Origin: Dama dama
Lineage: Eukaryota; Chordata; Mammalia; Artiodactyla; Cervidae
DNA: 64,000 nucleotides
Assembly: GCF_033118175.1 (NCBI RefSeq)
Contig: NC_083699.1
Location: forward strand, 49,015,001-49,079,000
Direction of reading: 5' to 3'
The position numbers and the translations under genes are program-made. The notes beneath the pieces were generated by a model that saw nothing but the letters and a program-made list of their open reading frames with translations, was not told where the DNA came from and made no database searches. Shown here one piece after another: positions 27,163 through 39,473 of the stretch (position 1 is the first letter of the stretch; the number at the start of each line of letters is the position of its first letter).

Positions 27163-28238
27163 TTTTTAAATGTTACTTCTGACAGCAGTTTCTCATTTCT
27201 GATGTTTTGCTTTTTGTTTTTTAACCATTTTCAATATGGTTAGTCTAGAACAAGATAAGTCTCTCTACTCTTTCTCTTGTTGATTTGCCTTTACTTAATA
27301 TGACTTTTTCTCTGCCTCCTCCCTGTTCTTCAAATTATTTTGCATTCTGCAGAAGATGAAGCTTTAAGACAGTTGAGTCTGGATCTGATGTTTTACAAAT
27401 ACTTTGACATCGTATTCTTTTGGAAGAATACTTAATTACTTCCTTTAAGTCAAACACCTGAAGACCTTCAGGATTCTCCAGTTTTGAAGCTGCCTTTTGG
27501 ACAACTGCTTACTGTTCCAGAACCCGGTTGGGTAGATGTTAGATGACTACATTCATGACTTTCAAACCTTGAATTTATTAAGTTTCAGATGTCTGGATAG
27601 GCTGACAACACATTAAAAAAATTTGTTGATAAAGTTTTTTGTTTCACTGACTGACTTTGAATGACACTTAGGCTTAGAATTCATATATTTTAGTATTATA
27701 TTTTTTATTTGGGTCTTTTGGTGAGAGTGACTGACAAAATGTAATATTTGATATGGACTCAGTCATGGCAAAGAAATTGGGCTTAAAATATTTAGGGCAA
27801 TCTAAATTTGCTTATCAAGGTCATTCATTTTTAATTTTTCTGGATACTTTTAAGATCTTCAGTTGTTGATCCGAAGAGTCTCTATTTTTTTAAAAAATGC
27901 CTGAAGTGTCATCATTTTCAGCCCCCATCTGGACTTTATGAAAGTGTCTTGGTAGTTTTTGAAAGCAGCTACAATAATAATAATAGCTTCTGCATGTTTT
28001 GTAATTTGTTTTGCTCTTCTATAGATCTTTTAGGGAGATGATGCTGTTACGAAAAATGGAGTCATAGGACTGACATACTAATGTAGTACTAGATAGTTAC
28101 TTACTGATATATCCAGCTCCTCCCAGGGCTGCCTTTATGCTGTTTGCTTTATTAGTTGTTGACAGAAGTACTTCTTTCTCTTTGTTTCCTGCTTGGCTAC
28201 ATTAAGAGGCTGATAGACAAATTAAGCTTATTGACGCG

Positions 28239-28254
28239 CCCCCCCCCCCCCCCC
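28239..28254. repeat. Poly(C) tract, 16 nt
   Basis: An uninterrupted C-run preceded by GACGCG. No mobile element is recognisable next to it. Confidence 0.9.
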
Positions 28255-29397
28255 ACCTGTCCTGGTATATTTTCATCCGTCTGTAAATTCTTTTACAAGG
28301 CCTAATTGATTCTTCTTTACCTTCATTTCATTAACTATTTTGACTTTTACTTTCTAAATATATTTAAAGAATTAATGCTTTCAGTGTGCTTTTTTAATTA
28401 TTCTAGAAAATGTATTCAGTCAGCTCTTAATTACCTTAGGGAATTGATCAGATTGTACATTATTTACTTAAAAATTAAAAAGAGAAATGCAGCTGTGAAA
28501 AAATTATTATCAGCACAAAAAGAGCGACATATTTATTGCTCTTGTTTGAATGACAGGTGTTCTATATAGGCTTGTTGTGCTTATATAATTGAGATACTCT
28601 ATTCATCCTCAAAAATCAGTTGGATATATTCTTGCCTACTTCATCTAGCTTTTAGTTCTTTATCGTTGGATAGAGGAGAGGGACATGGAGTCTGATCAGC
28701 TGAAACTCGAGGGTCTTAAGGTCTAACTTTATTCCTATAGAAAATATCCCTGTTCTTAAGGTGCTTTATTTTTTATATGAGAATTAGGGAGAAAGGACAA
28801 TGGACTCATGGAACCTGGAACTGAAAGGTACTTTAAAATGTTAGGGTTCAGTGACAAATGCAAGAGTTTTCCTTATGTCAAAGCCATGGACATAAATATT
28901 AGGGACTGGCCAGGAGACACTTGAGGGGCTGCTGTTAATGGGATGAGAAGCTAAGAAAGGGTGGAGAAGAGAATGATTGTTGTGGGGAGTGGTGGTGACC
29001 ACCTACCAAAAGTATTGCTTCATGCTCTGCTTAATCACTGAGAGTTCTAGATTATTATTGAGTGGGAGAATTTGCTCAGTGGCTCAGTAATGTTACCTAG
29101 ACTTTTTTTGATATTAAAAAGAAAAAGATTGCCTCCAAGAGATAGACAATAGCAAAAACTCTTTTAGCAGAATAATATCTTTCAGGGTCATTTCTCCCCT
29201 TGTATTTCATGTGGTATTTTCTGTTTCTAAGCTATTGCATTTGTATTGTTTTATGTTTTGGATGACAGTTCTTGAGCTGTAAATAAGTCCCTGAATCTTT
29301 TGTATAAAGTTTGCATTAAATTATTAACTGTGATGAGTTGAGAGTTGAAACTACTGCTCTCTAACAGTCCTGATTTATTTGCTTAGCAGTGTTTTGT

Positions 29398-31912
29398 TGT
29401 TATTATTCAGTTGCTCAGTCGTCTCTGACTCTTTGTGACCCCTAGGACTGCAGCACGACAGGCTTCCCTGTCCTTCAGCATCTCCCGAAGCTCGTTCAGG
29501 CTCACGTCTATCGAGTTGGTGATGCCATCCTACCATCTCATCCTCTGTCGTCCCCTTCTCCTCCTGCCTTCAATCTTGCCCAGCATAAGGGTCTTTTCCA
29601 GTGAGTCAGTTCTTTACATCAGGTGGCCAAAGTATTGGCGCTTCAGCATCAGTGCTTCCAATGAATAGTCAGGACTGATTTCCTTTAGGATGGACTGGTT
29701 GGATCTCCTTGCAGTCCGAGGGACTTTCAAGAGTCTTCTGCAACACCACAGTTCAAAAGCATCAGTTCTTCAGCACTTCACCTTCTTTATGGTTAACTCT
29801 CACATCCATACATGACTACTGGAAACACCATAGTTTTGACTGTACAGACCTTTGTTGACAAAGTAATCTCTCTGCTTTTTTAATGTTCTCTCTAGGTTTG
29901 TCATAGCTTTTCTTGCAGGGAGCAAGCATCTTTTAATTTCATGGCTGCAGTCTCGATCTGCAGTGATTTTGGAGCCCCAAAAAATAAAGTCTGTCAGTTT
30001 CCATTGTTTCTCCATCTGTTTGCCATGAAGTGATGGGACCGGATGCCATGATCTTTGTTTTTTGAATGTTAAGTTTTAAGCCAACTCTTTCACTCTCCTC
30101 TTTCACTTTCATTAAGAGGCTCTTTAGTTCCTCTCTGCTTTCTGTCATAAGGGTACTGTCATCTGTATATATCAGGTTATTGATATTTCTCCTGGATGTC
30201 TTGATTCCAGCTTGTGCTTCATCCAGCCCAGTGTTTCTCATGATGTACTCTGCAGTTAAATACGCTGGGTGACAGTATGCAGGCTTGATGTACTCCTTTC
30301 CCAGTTTGGAACCAGTCTGTTGTTCCATATCCGGTTTTAACTGTTGCTTCTTGACTTCCATACAGGTTTCTCAGGAGGCAGGTAAGGTGGTCTGGTATTC
30401 TCATCTCTTTAAGAATTTTCCACAGTTTGTTGTGATCCACACACTCAAAGCCTTTAGTGTAGTCAATAAAGCAGAACTAGATGTTTTTCTAAAATTCTTT
30501 TGCTTTTTGTATGATCCATCGGATGTTGGCCATTTGATCTCTAGCTCCTCTGCCTTTTCTGAATCCAGCTTGAATTTCTGGAAGTTCATGTACTGTTGAA
30601 ACCTAACTTGGACAATTTTGAGCATTATTTTGCTAGCATGTGAAATGAGTGCAATTGTGCAATAGTTTGCCGAGAAGGCAATGGCACCCCACTCCAGTAC
30701 TCTTAACTGGAGAATCCCAGGGACGGTGGAGCCTGGTGGGCTGCTGTCTGTGGGGTCACACAGAATCGGATACGACTGAAGCAACTTAGCAGCAGCAGCA
30801 GTGCAGGAGTTTGAGCATTCTTTGGCATTGCCTTTCTTAGGGATTGGAATGAAAACTGACCTTTTCCAGTCCTGTGGCCACTGCCGAGTTTTCCAAATTT
30901 GCTGGCATGCTGAGTGCAGCACTTTCACAGCATCATCTTTTAGGATTTGAAAAACTCAGCTGGAATTCCATCACCTCCACTAGCTTTGTTCATGGTGATG
31001 CTTCCTAAAGCCCACTTGACTTTGCACTCCAGGGTGTCTGGCTCTAGGTAAGTGATCACACCATTGTGGTTATCTGGGTCATGAAGATCTTTTTAGTATA
31101 GTTCTTCGATGTATTCTTGCCACCTCTTCTTAATATCTTCTGCTTCTGTTAGGTCCATAGCATTTCTGTACTTTATTGAACTCATCTTTGCATGAAATGT
31201 TCCCTTGGTATCTCTAATTTCCTTGAAGAGATCTCTGGTCTTTCCCATTCTATTGTTTTCTTCCATTTCTTTGCACTGATCACTGAGGAAGGCTTTCTTA
31301 CCTCTCCTGCTATTCTTTGGAACTCTGCATTCAGATGAGTATATCTTTCCTTTTCCTCTTTGCCTTTTGTTTCTCTTCTTTTCTCAGCTGTTTGTAAGGC
31401 CTCATCAGACAACCATTTTGCCTTTTTGCATTTCTTTTTCTTGGGGATGGTTTTGATCACCACCTCCTGTACAGTGTTATGAGCCTCGTCATAGTTCTTC
31501 AGGCACTCTATATATTAGATCTGATCCCTTGAATCTATATGTCACTTCCACTGTATAATCATAAGGAATTTGATTAGGTCATACCTGAATGATCTACTGG
31601 CGGTACTCCTGCTTTCTTCAATTTAAGTCGGAATTTTGCAATAAGGAGTTCATGATCTGAGCCACAGTCAGCTCCCAGTCTTGTTTTTGCTGCCTGTACA
31701 GAACTTCTTCATCTTTGGCTGCTTAGAATATAATCAGTCTGATTTCGGTATTGACCACGTGGTCATGTCCATGTGTAGAGTCTCTTGTGTTGTTGGAAGA
31801 GGGTGTTTGCTATGAGCAGTGAGTTCTCTTGGCAAAACTCTGTTAGCCTTTGCCCTGCTTCATTTTGTACTCCAAGACCAAACTTGCCAGTTATTCCAGG
31901 TATCTCTTGCAG
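29398..31912 (-). mobile_element. BovB LINE (RTE), 5'-truncated, with nested SINE
   Basis: Minus-strand BovB of about 2.5 kb reaching from the 3' end (29398) through the RT region to part of the endonuclease region near 31910. RT pieces are readable at 29939-30361 and 30219-30440, a more upstream piece (KKKKCKKAKWLSDEALQ type) at 31182-31463. The active site reads YTDD instead of YADD and several frames are shifted, so it is non-functional. A SINE at 30670-30800 interrupts it. Confidence 0.95.
30670..30800 (+). mobile_element. Bov-tA-type SINE, 5'-truncated, nested in BovB
   Basis: It starts 'cgagaaggcaatggcacccc' and ends in the 'gactgaagcaacttagcagc' tail with AGC repeats. The host BovB sequence is duplicated on both sides: gtgcaatagtttg (30657-30669) and gtgcaggagtttg (30801-30813), two mismatches. 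Confidence 0.88.
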
Positions 31913-32029
31913 TGTTTGGGTTTTAGATGAATTAATTAGCTATTAAAATTTTTTTCCACTGCAGAAAAGTAACTTCTGAAACAAATCCCAGTCTTTCTTT
32001 TTTTTCCTTAAATGAAAAAATTGCTTTTG

Positions 32030-33600
32030 TAATGAGATATGTTAGTGATCCCGCTATCTTACTGTAGCAGATGATGAGAGTCTGAACTAATGAACAAAAC
32101 ATTAATACAGCGGGACATTAGAAGTCTAATGAAATAACTTTGGAAGACATTTTAAAGGAAGAACAAATACAGATGAAGTTTAATAACAATTTAAATGGAA
32201 GGAACTAAAGGAGCAAGACTTTTTAAGCTTTTATTGTGGAAGCTTGGTTTTCAAACAAAATCTTGCATGAAGCAGCGTCAGTAGTCAAGGCAGATAATTT
32301 CGGGTGGTTTCCTTGACTCTTGATAAGTTGACCGATGTTTCCAATACTACTTAGTTGTTATTTATTCAAGGAGACAATGCCATATTTCAAACGACTAAAG
32401 AATTAGCCTCTCTGGAACAACATAGTCAAGAATATTTTTTTAAATGGAATTATATACACTTGGCTGAATTGCATGGTATGTAAATTAAATTTCAGAGCTT
32501 TTTTAAAAAAAAGTATATGAGAAAACATATTTCAATGTAAGTGCAATGTGAACTGCACCAAGATGTGTTGTTACAACTAATGGTGGGAGAAATATGTGTG
32601 GAGCAGAAAGAAGTTTGGTTGGCCTTATTTACAAAACTTGAGAAAATGTGTAGCATTTAAAGCTTATGGCTATTCATTCTATGATCAGACTTTTGTGGGA
32701 AATATTTGAATATATTATGTGTCATTGAGCTAGTAGATCAACAGCAAACTTCATTTGCTCTGGTGAACTTCTGGTGGAAGTTTTGTCTTAAATAGAAACT
32801 GAATATCCTGACTCTTCTACTGTACAACTATTTAATATCTTAAAATTGGTAAAGTTTTATTGGAAGTGTTTGCGTGTAGGGCCAAGGTTAGATTTTTTTG
32901 TGGGGGCGAGGTGAGAACAACCACTCTCTACCACTATTGTTTGAATATTGAAGAATGACTTTGGAAAATTAGCTTTTGCTGAAGATGTGAAAATTCAACC
33001 TACAAGGGGAAAGCAGTACTTAACAGTGAGGCTTCTACTGTGGTAAAGTCATCTTGATAGCTGTTAATGTTGAATCACAAAATGCTGCTTTATATACTTA
33101 CCATGTTGTTATAAATTACAGGAAGTACAATCTCTGTTCCCACACAAGTATGGGGCAGATATTTTTCCAAGTTCAAGCTACACTCTGATCAGTTGTTGTA
33201 CCTTTTTACAAATGCAAAGGAAATTTCCATATTTCAAAACTAATTAAATTGTAACTCTACCTAATCTTCAGTTGGAAATAATTTATGATGTGATAGTATG
33301 CTAAAAAGGCAAATAATTAAGGAAAGAGTCTAATAGAATTCTGTATATCCCTTCCAAATGTTGAATAATTCTTGAAATTACATTTTCATGGATATCAGTG
33401 CCTATCTTTGTGACAAAACAATTTCAAAAAATTCTTGTAAAGTTTCATTGCAAATTAGCATTAGCAAATAAACACTTGCAATTGACTTTGATGACAGGGT
33501 GTACTAACTTTGAATCCCAATTCAGCAAAATGCAACCCTCTCATATAAAAAAGGTTTCCAGTCTTCTCATTAGTACATCTGCATGATGAAAAAGTACATT
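32030..33600 (+). pseudogene. Decayed hAT transposase, Charlie8/GTF2IRD2-like
   Basis: No long frame is open, but reading across frames gives an ordered series of hAT transposase landmarks on the + strand. A TKELASLEQH peptide lies at about 32390-32420. NGGRNMCGAERSLVGLIYKT lies at 32579-32638, where hAT proteins have T-D-G-x-x-x-M-x-G. IGKVLLEVF follows at about 32845-32871, in the position of the 'WLSRGKVL' motif, and a KFNLQGES-like string at about 32990-33010. Near the end is a dimerisation-type tail (HLQLTLMTGC then NFESQFSKMQPSH, within 33473-33536). The family resemblance, from memory, is to the CHARLIE8-derived C-terminal part of GTF2IRD2. Stops and frameshifts throughout show it is dead. 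No BED finger or terminal inverted repeat was located, so it may be partial. Confidence 0.72.
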
Positions 33601-33992
33601 CTGTCATCATCATCATCATTCTGTTTTGAATTTCAGCAGTAAAATATATGGACTTTTTTTGCCCTCTTATTACATGAGTCTGTATACACTGTCCTTGATT
33701 TTACCTTTCTGCTCACAAAGCTTAATACATTTACCATTTGCCCTTTTAGAGCAAGTTTCCTGATCTCCGTCAATGTTTATTCCTTGACTGTCCTACTCGT
33801 TCTTAGGCTTCTGCTTTGTTGGCCATCTTGTCATTTATTCTTCATTACTGTTAGTCATGTTTTAGACCGTTGGATACTAAACCTCAGTCTCCCCATGATT
33901 TCAGTTTCTCATTTTCGAAGCATTACTTCCTGCTCATGCCTTCTAGTACTTCAGTTTCAACAATTTTTTTGTCTCCACTAGCTCCTACAGTC

Positions 33993-34090
33993 TGGGTCTT
34001 CTGTGATGGCTCAGACAGTAAACATTCTGCCTTCAATACAGGAGACCCAAGTTCAATCCCTGTCGGGCACGGCTGAGCAATTATTACACA
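33993..34090 (+). mobile_element. Short tRNA-Glu-type SINE unit
   Basis: 98 bp resembling only the tRNA-like head of Bov-tA ('gatggctcagacagtaaaca', 'acaggagacccaagttcaat'). A unique 'gggcacggctgagcaa' end replaces the usual body. Near-perfect duplications gctcctacagtc (33981-33992) and gcttctacagtc (34091-34102) flank it. Confidence 0.75.
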
Positions 34091-34299
34091 GCTTCTACAG
34101 TCCAGTGATTCTACCTCCTTTTTACTATCCCTTGTTTCCCTCATATCTTCATTACTTTTTTTACACAGTGTAAATCCTGTCATCATTTTTTAAAATCACT
34201 CTTTTGCTTATGCTCGAACCTCTTGTGCTGTCTCTTACATAGTACTCACTTTGCTGAATTACAGCGTTGGTGGGAAATTTATTTTTTTTCGAGTTATTA

Positions 34300-35375
34300 T
34301 ATTTATAGAGTTCAATAGATCGATCTTTTACTTCCAACAGGGTATAATTGAGATATAATTGACGTGTAATACTGTATAAGTTTAAGAGGTACACCATAAT
34401 GATTTGACATACATACATCATGAAATGATGACGACAGTGTTGAGTGAGCATCTGTCAGCTCATGTAGATACAAAATAAAAGGAAAGGAAAAAGGTTTTCC
34501 TTGTGATGAGAACTTTTAGCATTTACTCTTCTAGCAACTTTCTTGTATAACATGTAGCAGTGTTAATTATTATTAATTGTGTTGTACCCCTGTATCTCTA
34601 ATATTATAACTGAAAAGTTGTACCTTTTTAGCACTTTCAATGGCATACAAAGATACTACATTAGTATTGACTACACACATATACATTTCATCCTTATGAC
34701 TCATTTATTTTGTAACTGGAAGTTTGTACCTGTTAATTCTCCTCTGGCAGCCACCTGTTTTTTCTTTGTGACTCTGTTTCTGTTGACTATGTTTGTTCAT
34801 TTCTTCTGTTTCTTAGATTCCACATATAAGTGAAATCATATAGTATTTGTCTTTCTGTGACATATTTCACTCTGGCAGGGTTTTTTTTTTTTTTTTTTTT
34901 AATGGCTAAGTGATACTCCAGTGTATCTATCTAGGAATCTTCTTTTTACAGTAATCTATGGATGGGCACTTAGGTTACTTCACTGTCTTGGCTATTATGA
35001 TTAATGCTGCAGTGAACGTAGGGTTGCATATATCTTTTAAAAATATTAGTGTTTTCCTTTCCTTTGGAAAGATAGCCAGTAGTAGAATTTCTGGGTCATA
35101 TTGTAGTTCTAATTTTAACTTTTTGAGGAACCTTCATACTCTTTCTTGTAGTAACTGTACCAATTTACATTCTCACCAACGGTGCACAAAAATTCCCTTT
35201 TCGTCATATCCTCACCAATACTTACTAGCTCTTGTCCTTTTGATAATACCCATTCTGACAGTTGTGCAGCAATACCTCTTTGTGGTTTTAATTTGCATTT
35301 CCCTGATGATTAGTGGTGATTAGTGGCCTTTTCATTTTGTTGATCGTTTCTTTTGTTGTATAAAAACTTTTTAAT
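34300..35375 (-). mobile_element. Old L1 (L1M-like), 5'-truncated
   Basis: Minus strand: 'ttgagatataattgacgtgt' 3' region, then 'gcttctgtttcttagattcc', 'gatgggcacttaggttactt', 'attaatgctgcagtgaacgt' and 'gtggttttaatttgcatttc', the end of ORF2. Many substitutions, so it is old. It also contains an internal T-run of about 20 at 34881. Confidence 0.8.
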
Positions 35376-35780
35376 TTGATGTATTGTGTCTTTCCAATGG
35401 GAAAGACACTGGACAGGGGACCCAGGGCTTGGTTGAAACTTACGGAGAAAATACCTACCATGGAAAGGCACCGGTGGGGGTGGATTTGGTTTTTCCTGAG
35501 AAATACCCAGGGCTCAGTTGAAAGACACCAAGGTGGCTCCTTTGTAGAAAGATGTGAGGAATGGAGCTCATACTGGCAAGTACCTAGTTAACTGGAGAAA
35601 TTAAATCTTGCCCTAAATAGTGAGGGGGCTCTTTAATGCATATGCAGTTAAAAATTAAAAGCTGGCTTGGTAAAATCTTAAGCAAGGCCTCTTAGGGGGG
35701 AGCTCAGATTTATCTGTCTTTGAGTTGTAAAAGTCCTATCTGATCTTCCTAGGTTATTCTATTGTTGTTTGTTTATTTAT
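35376..35780 (+). other. Unassigned sequence with a short hairpin
   Basis: This begins where the old L1 ends and continues to the next SINE. It opens with a perfect 10-bp inverted repeat with a 4-base loop (35386-35409). A 71-codon open frame (35376-35591) contains LKLTEKIPTMERH and SYWQVPS strings that match nothing I recognise. It is GC-richer than its surroundings. It may be part of a low-copy repeat, and there is no evidence that it is expressed. Confidence 0.35.
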
Positions 35781-35784
35781 ATTA

Positions 35785-35990
35785 GGACTTCCCAAGCAGT
35801 GCAGTGGTGAAGAATCTGCCTGCAGTGTGGGAAACCCAGTTCGATTCCTGGGTAGGGATCCCCTGGAGAAAAGGGAATGCCAGCCCACTCCAGTTTTCTT
35901 AACTGGAGAATTCCATGAACAGAGGAGCCTGGCAGGCTACAGTCCATGGGATCGCAGAATCGGACAGAACTGAGTGACTAACACTACTAC
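35785..35990 (+). mobile_element. Bov-tA SINE, full length
   Basis: 'gacttcccaagcagtgcagt' head, 'gggatcccctggagaaaagg' body and 'cggacagaactgagtgacta' tail. No clear target duplication was found. Confidence 0.9.
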
Positions 35991-36119
35991 TAGTCCCATT
36001 TGAAAAATGTAGCTTTTTCCATCTCTAGAAAAAAACAGAAAGCTGTGCTGAATTAGGTGCACTTTAAATTTTCAGTGGGCCCTTAATGCCTACTGAAATT
36101 TATTTATTTTAGTCTATTC

Positions 36120-36360
36120 GTTCTACCACTCATCTAGATGGGGTCCATTTTTCAGCTCATAGACCAGTTCCTGCTGCCTGTTACTGTAATTAAAATTTTA
36201 TTGGACTATAGCCATACCCATTCCTTTATCCAATGGCTGTGGCTATTTTCTCTCTAACAGCCAAGATGAGTAATTGTAAAAAAGATTGTATGATCCTCAA
36301 AACCTAAAATATTTATTGTTCAATTTCTTACAGCTTTATGCTTGCCAATCTTTCCCCAAC
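36120..36360 (-). mobile_element. Non-autonomous hAT-like DNA transposon remnant
   Basis: 'aaaattttattggactatag', 'catacccattcctttatcca', 'atggctgtggctattttctc' and 'cctaaaatatttattgttca' follow the order of a common mammalian element with CAGGGGTCGGCAAAC-type ends, in reverse. The subfamily name is left open. Confidence 0.6.
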
Positions 36361-36659
36361 ATATTTTTACTTTCTCCTTTCTATAAATCTCCATTTTCTC
36401 CTACTTTCTCATGTTCAGCTGATTACTTGCTTTTTATTTAAATGAGAAAATCGAAATAATCAAAGAGAACTTTAATAAATTTCTAGTATTGTATCCATTT
36501 ATTAGTCAGAAAGTTTTGATCTTTTGGAGGAAGATAGGTTGCTAGTGATTTATTTTATTTTGCAAAGTAGCTGAAGATTTTCCAATATTTTGTGTAGAGA
36601 TACATATGGATAGTTTAAATTTTCATTTTTTTTTTCATCTTTAAGGAATATATGTTTTG

Positions 36660-37510
36660 TTAACTTTAGACTTTTTTTTCATTATTTAAATTGAGACATA
36701 ATGTACATACAATAAGCTTTACTATTTTTAGTGTGTATACTCTTAGTATATACATACACTGTATATGTAAAAGGATAAGCATACACATTTTTGTAACCCA
36801 CTACTACAATCAAGATGTAGAACGGTCTTACCACTCCCCCAAATTTCTCTGTATTTTCTAGTCAACCTCTCCCCTACCCCTATCCTCTGGCAAATACTGA
36901 TATATTTTTCTGTCTCTTTAGTTTTTCCTCTTCTAGAATATCACATAAATTGAATCACACGGTATGTAGCCTTTTGAGTCTAGCTTCTTCCACTCATCCT
37001 AGTGCATTTGAGTCATTCCTACTCTTGATGCATGACTAATTAATTTTTTTTATTGTTGATCAGTATTCTTTTGTATAGATAAATATCACAGTTGGTTCAT
37101 CCATCCCCTGGTGAGATATATTTGGGTTGTTACCAGTTTTTGGTGATTATGAATAAAGTTTCCATAAACATTTGTTATAAAAATTTGTGAACAGCTCTTT
37201 TTGCAAACATGTTTTCATGTTGCTTGGGAAACTAAGAGTGGACTTGCTGGGTGATATGGTAAGTGAATATTTAATTTTATAAGAAATCACTGAACTCTTT
37301 TGCAAAGTGATTGTACCATTTTGCATTCCCGTAGTCAGAGTTCCAGTAGATCTGTGTCATTGACTTCCCTTAACATTGTCAGATTTCTTTATTTTAGACA
37401 TTGTAATAGGTGTGTACTAGTATCTCATTATGGTTTTAATTTGCATTTCCCTAAGGATTAAACATGTTGAGTATTGTATTTTTATGTTCAGTATTAGCTT
37501 CATATTTCTA
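36660..37510 (-). mobile_element. Old L1 (L1M-like)
   Basis: Minus strand: 'aaattgagacataatgtaca' 3' region, 'gaatatcacataaattgaat', 'cacagttggttcatccatcc' and 'gcatttccctaaggattaaa'. Decayed and truncated. Confidence 0.75.
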
Positions 37511-38940
37511 ACTTTTGTAAAGTAAAGAGTAAAATGGTAATGAATTTACATTAATGTAAGTATTTTCTGAAATATGCAGAAATCCAAAAACAAAAATTTG
37601 CCAAAAATATTAGACTTTATTTTTCTGCCTTAAGTATTGAGCATAAGTTTTATTAATAGTATATATTTCAAAGAACAGTGTGAATATTTTTACATTTAGT
37701 AGATAATTAACTATTCATACCTAACATCTGTTATCTAAAAAAATTGATTAAACTATTTCACATAAATCAGTGTTACTACCAACCTGAAGCACCAACGTAA
37801 TTTAAGTGGAAGATATGGAAGATAATTTATATGGAAGATAAATTACCTTTTTATAAAATATTTTTAGTATGTGACTTATATTTAATTATATAGGATGTAA
37901 TTTGTCAGATTTGTGCTCTGCTTCCAACAGTTAAGATGCTGTTACCACATTATGTGTTAAGTTAATGATGCATTCTCAATTAGCAATGACCCTCATTCAT
38001 AATGCATAATCTAAAAGTCCATAATGAACTTCATAGAGACCTGATAATATCAGAGAGAATGGGTTATATAAAAGTTTAGAACTTATGTTGTGAAAGTATA
38101 TAGTTGTTGGCACTAAGTCTTAAATTTTAGCTATAAAAATAATTCTTTGGTTTGATATAAAAAACCCAGGCTCTGGTTGGCTTAATCCATTTGGGGATTT
38201 AGGTTATCATCCTCCCAAGTATGTGCTCAGAAAGAGGGTGAACTCTCTTTAAAAGAAGAAATCATCCAGAGCTTGTACAACTTTTTACATACAGTATTTT
38301 GCATTCAGTCAAAAATTACAGCGCATGCCAGATGATAGGTTGGAATCACAGAAAGGCAAGAGGAAAAAAAGATAATGAAAAAAATCTCTAAGGTGATCCA
38401 GATTTAGAAGTATCAAAGAAGGGCTTTAAAACTTAAACTGTGACTAATATGTTTTTAAAAATAATAGAAAAGCCATAGGAAATAGAGAAAAAGAAGATTT
38501 TATTAAAGAATTATAAACTGTGAAAAAGAAGCAAAGGAAAATTCTAGAACTGAAAAATACAGTAATTGATATAGAGAACATAGCACATAGGTTAATGGAA
38601 TAATAGAGGCAGTAAAAGAGAAGGTTAGTGAAATGGAAGACATCAGTAGAAAATATAGAAAAAAATGAAAAAGACTTGTGGGATATAATCTTTCTTAACT
38701 GGGATATAGATAGTCATAATAGAAAATTTAAAAATGGGTTCATTAAGACCTTTTGTTCCTTATAGACACCATTAAGAAACTGAAAATAAGTCTGATAACT
38801 ATGTACAGAATTCCTACTGATCTATTAAGGAAAACACAAACTAGTAGAAAAGAGTGCAGAGTGCTTGAATAGATACTTTATATACCAAAAAAGGATACCT
38901 AAGTGATCAAGAAACATATGAAAGGGTACTGAGTTTCATT

Positions 38941-39201
38941 GCTGCTGCTGAGTCACTTCAGTCGTGTCCAACTCTGTGTGACACCAGAGACATCAGCCCA
39001 CCAGGCTCCCCCGTCTCTGGGATTCTCCAGGCAAGAACACTGCAGTGGGTTGCCCTTTCCTTCTCCAGTGCAGGAAAGTGAAGAGTGTAAAAGTGAAGCC
39101 GCTCAGTCATGTGCAACTCTTAGCAACCCCTTGGACTGCAGCCCACCAGGCTCCTCTGTCCATGGGATTTTCCAGGCAAGGGTACTGCAGTGGGGTGCCA
39201 T
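38941..39201 (-). mobile_element. BOV-A2 dimeric SINE
   Basis: Two A-monomers in tandem in minus orientation, each with 'ccaggctcc' and 'ccaggcaag' landmarks, joined at about 39070 by 'tgcaggaaagtgaagagtgt'. An exact 9-bp duplication agtttcatt lies at 38932-38940 and 39202-39210. Confidence 0.92.
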
Positions 39202-39302
39202 AGTTTCATTAGCCACCAGCAGAATTACTTAAGATTACAATTTGATACCACTTGCATATACTTCAGAATGGTTAAAATGAAAAATACAGGTGGTACGAAG
39301 TA

Positions 39303-39473
39303 CAGTAGACCCTCTGTATCTGTAGTTCTGCATCCATGGATACAGCCAACCAGAGATCAGAAATATCACCTGATCTGCAGTTGACTGAAATTTGGCCTCT
39401 GGGGGGTTTTGGTATCCACGGGGATTACTGGGTACAAGGGACTACTTGGTTACTGGATACGAAGGGATGACTG
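39303..39473 (+). mobile_element. Tigger-like (TcMar) miniature element
   Basis: 171 bp starting CAGTAGACCCTCTGTATC and ending GGATACGAAGGGATGACTG, an imperfect inverted repeat. TA dinucleotides flank it at 39301-39302 and 39474-39475, the TcMar target duplication. It sits inside the L1. Confidence 0.75.

Noticed and set aside
27350..27660. Possible alternative exon after a CTGCAG in the large intron
   Set aside because: The sequence after the CAG has early stops in every frame and no donor-flanked open frame. I could not support an exon without transcript data.
38941..39201. Tandem duplication in unique sequence
   Set aside because: The two similar halves are the monomers of a normal dimeric BOV-A2 SINE with target duplication.
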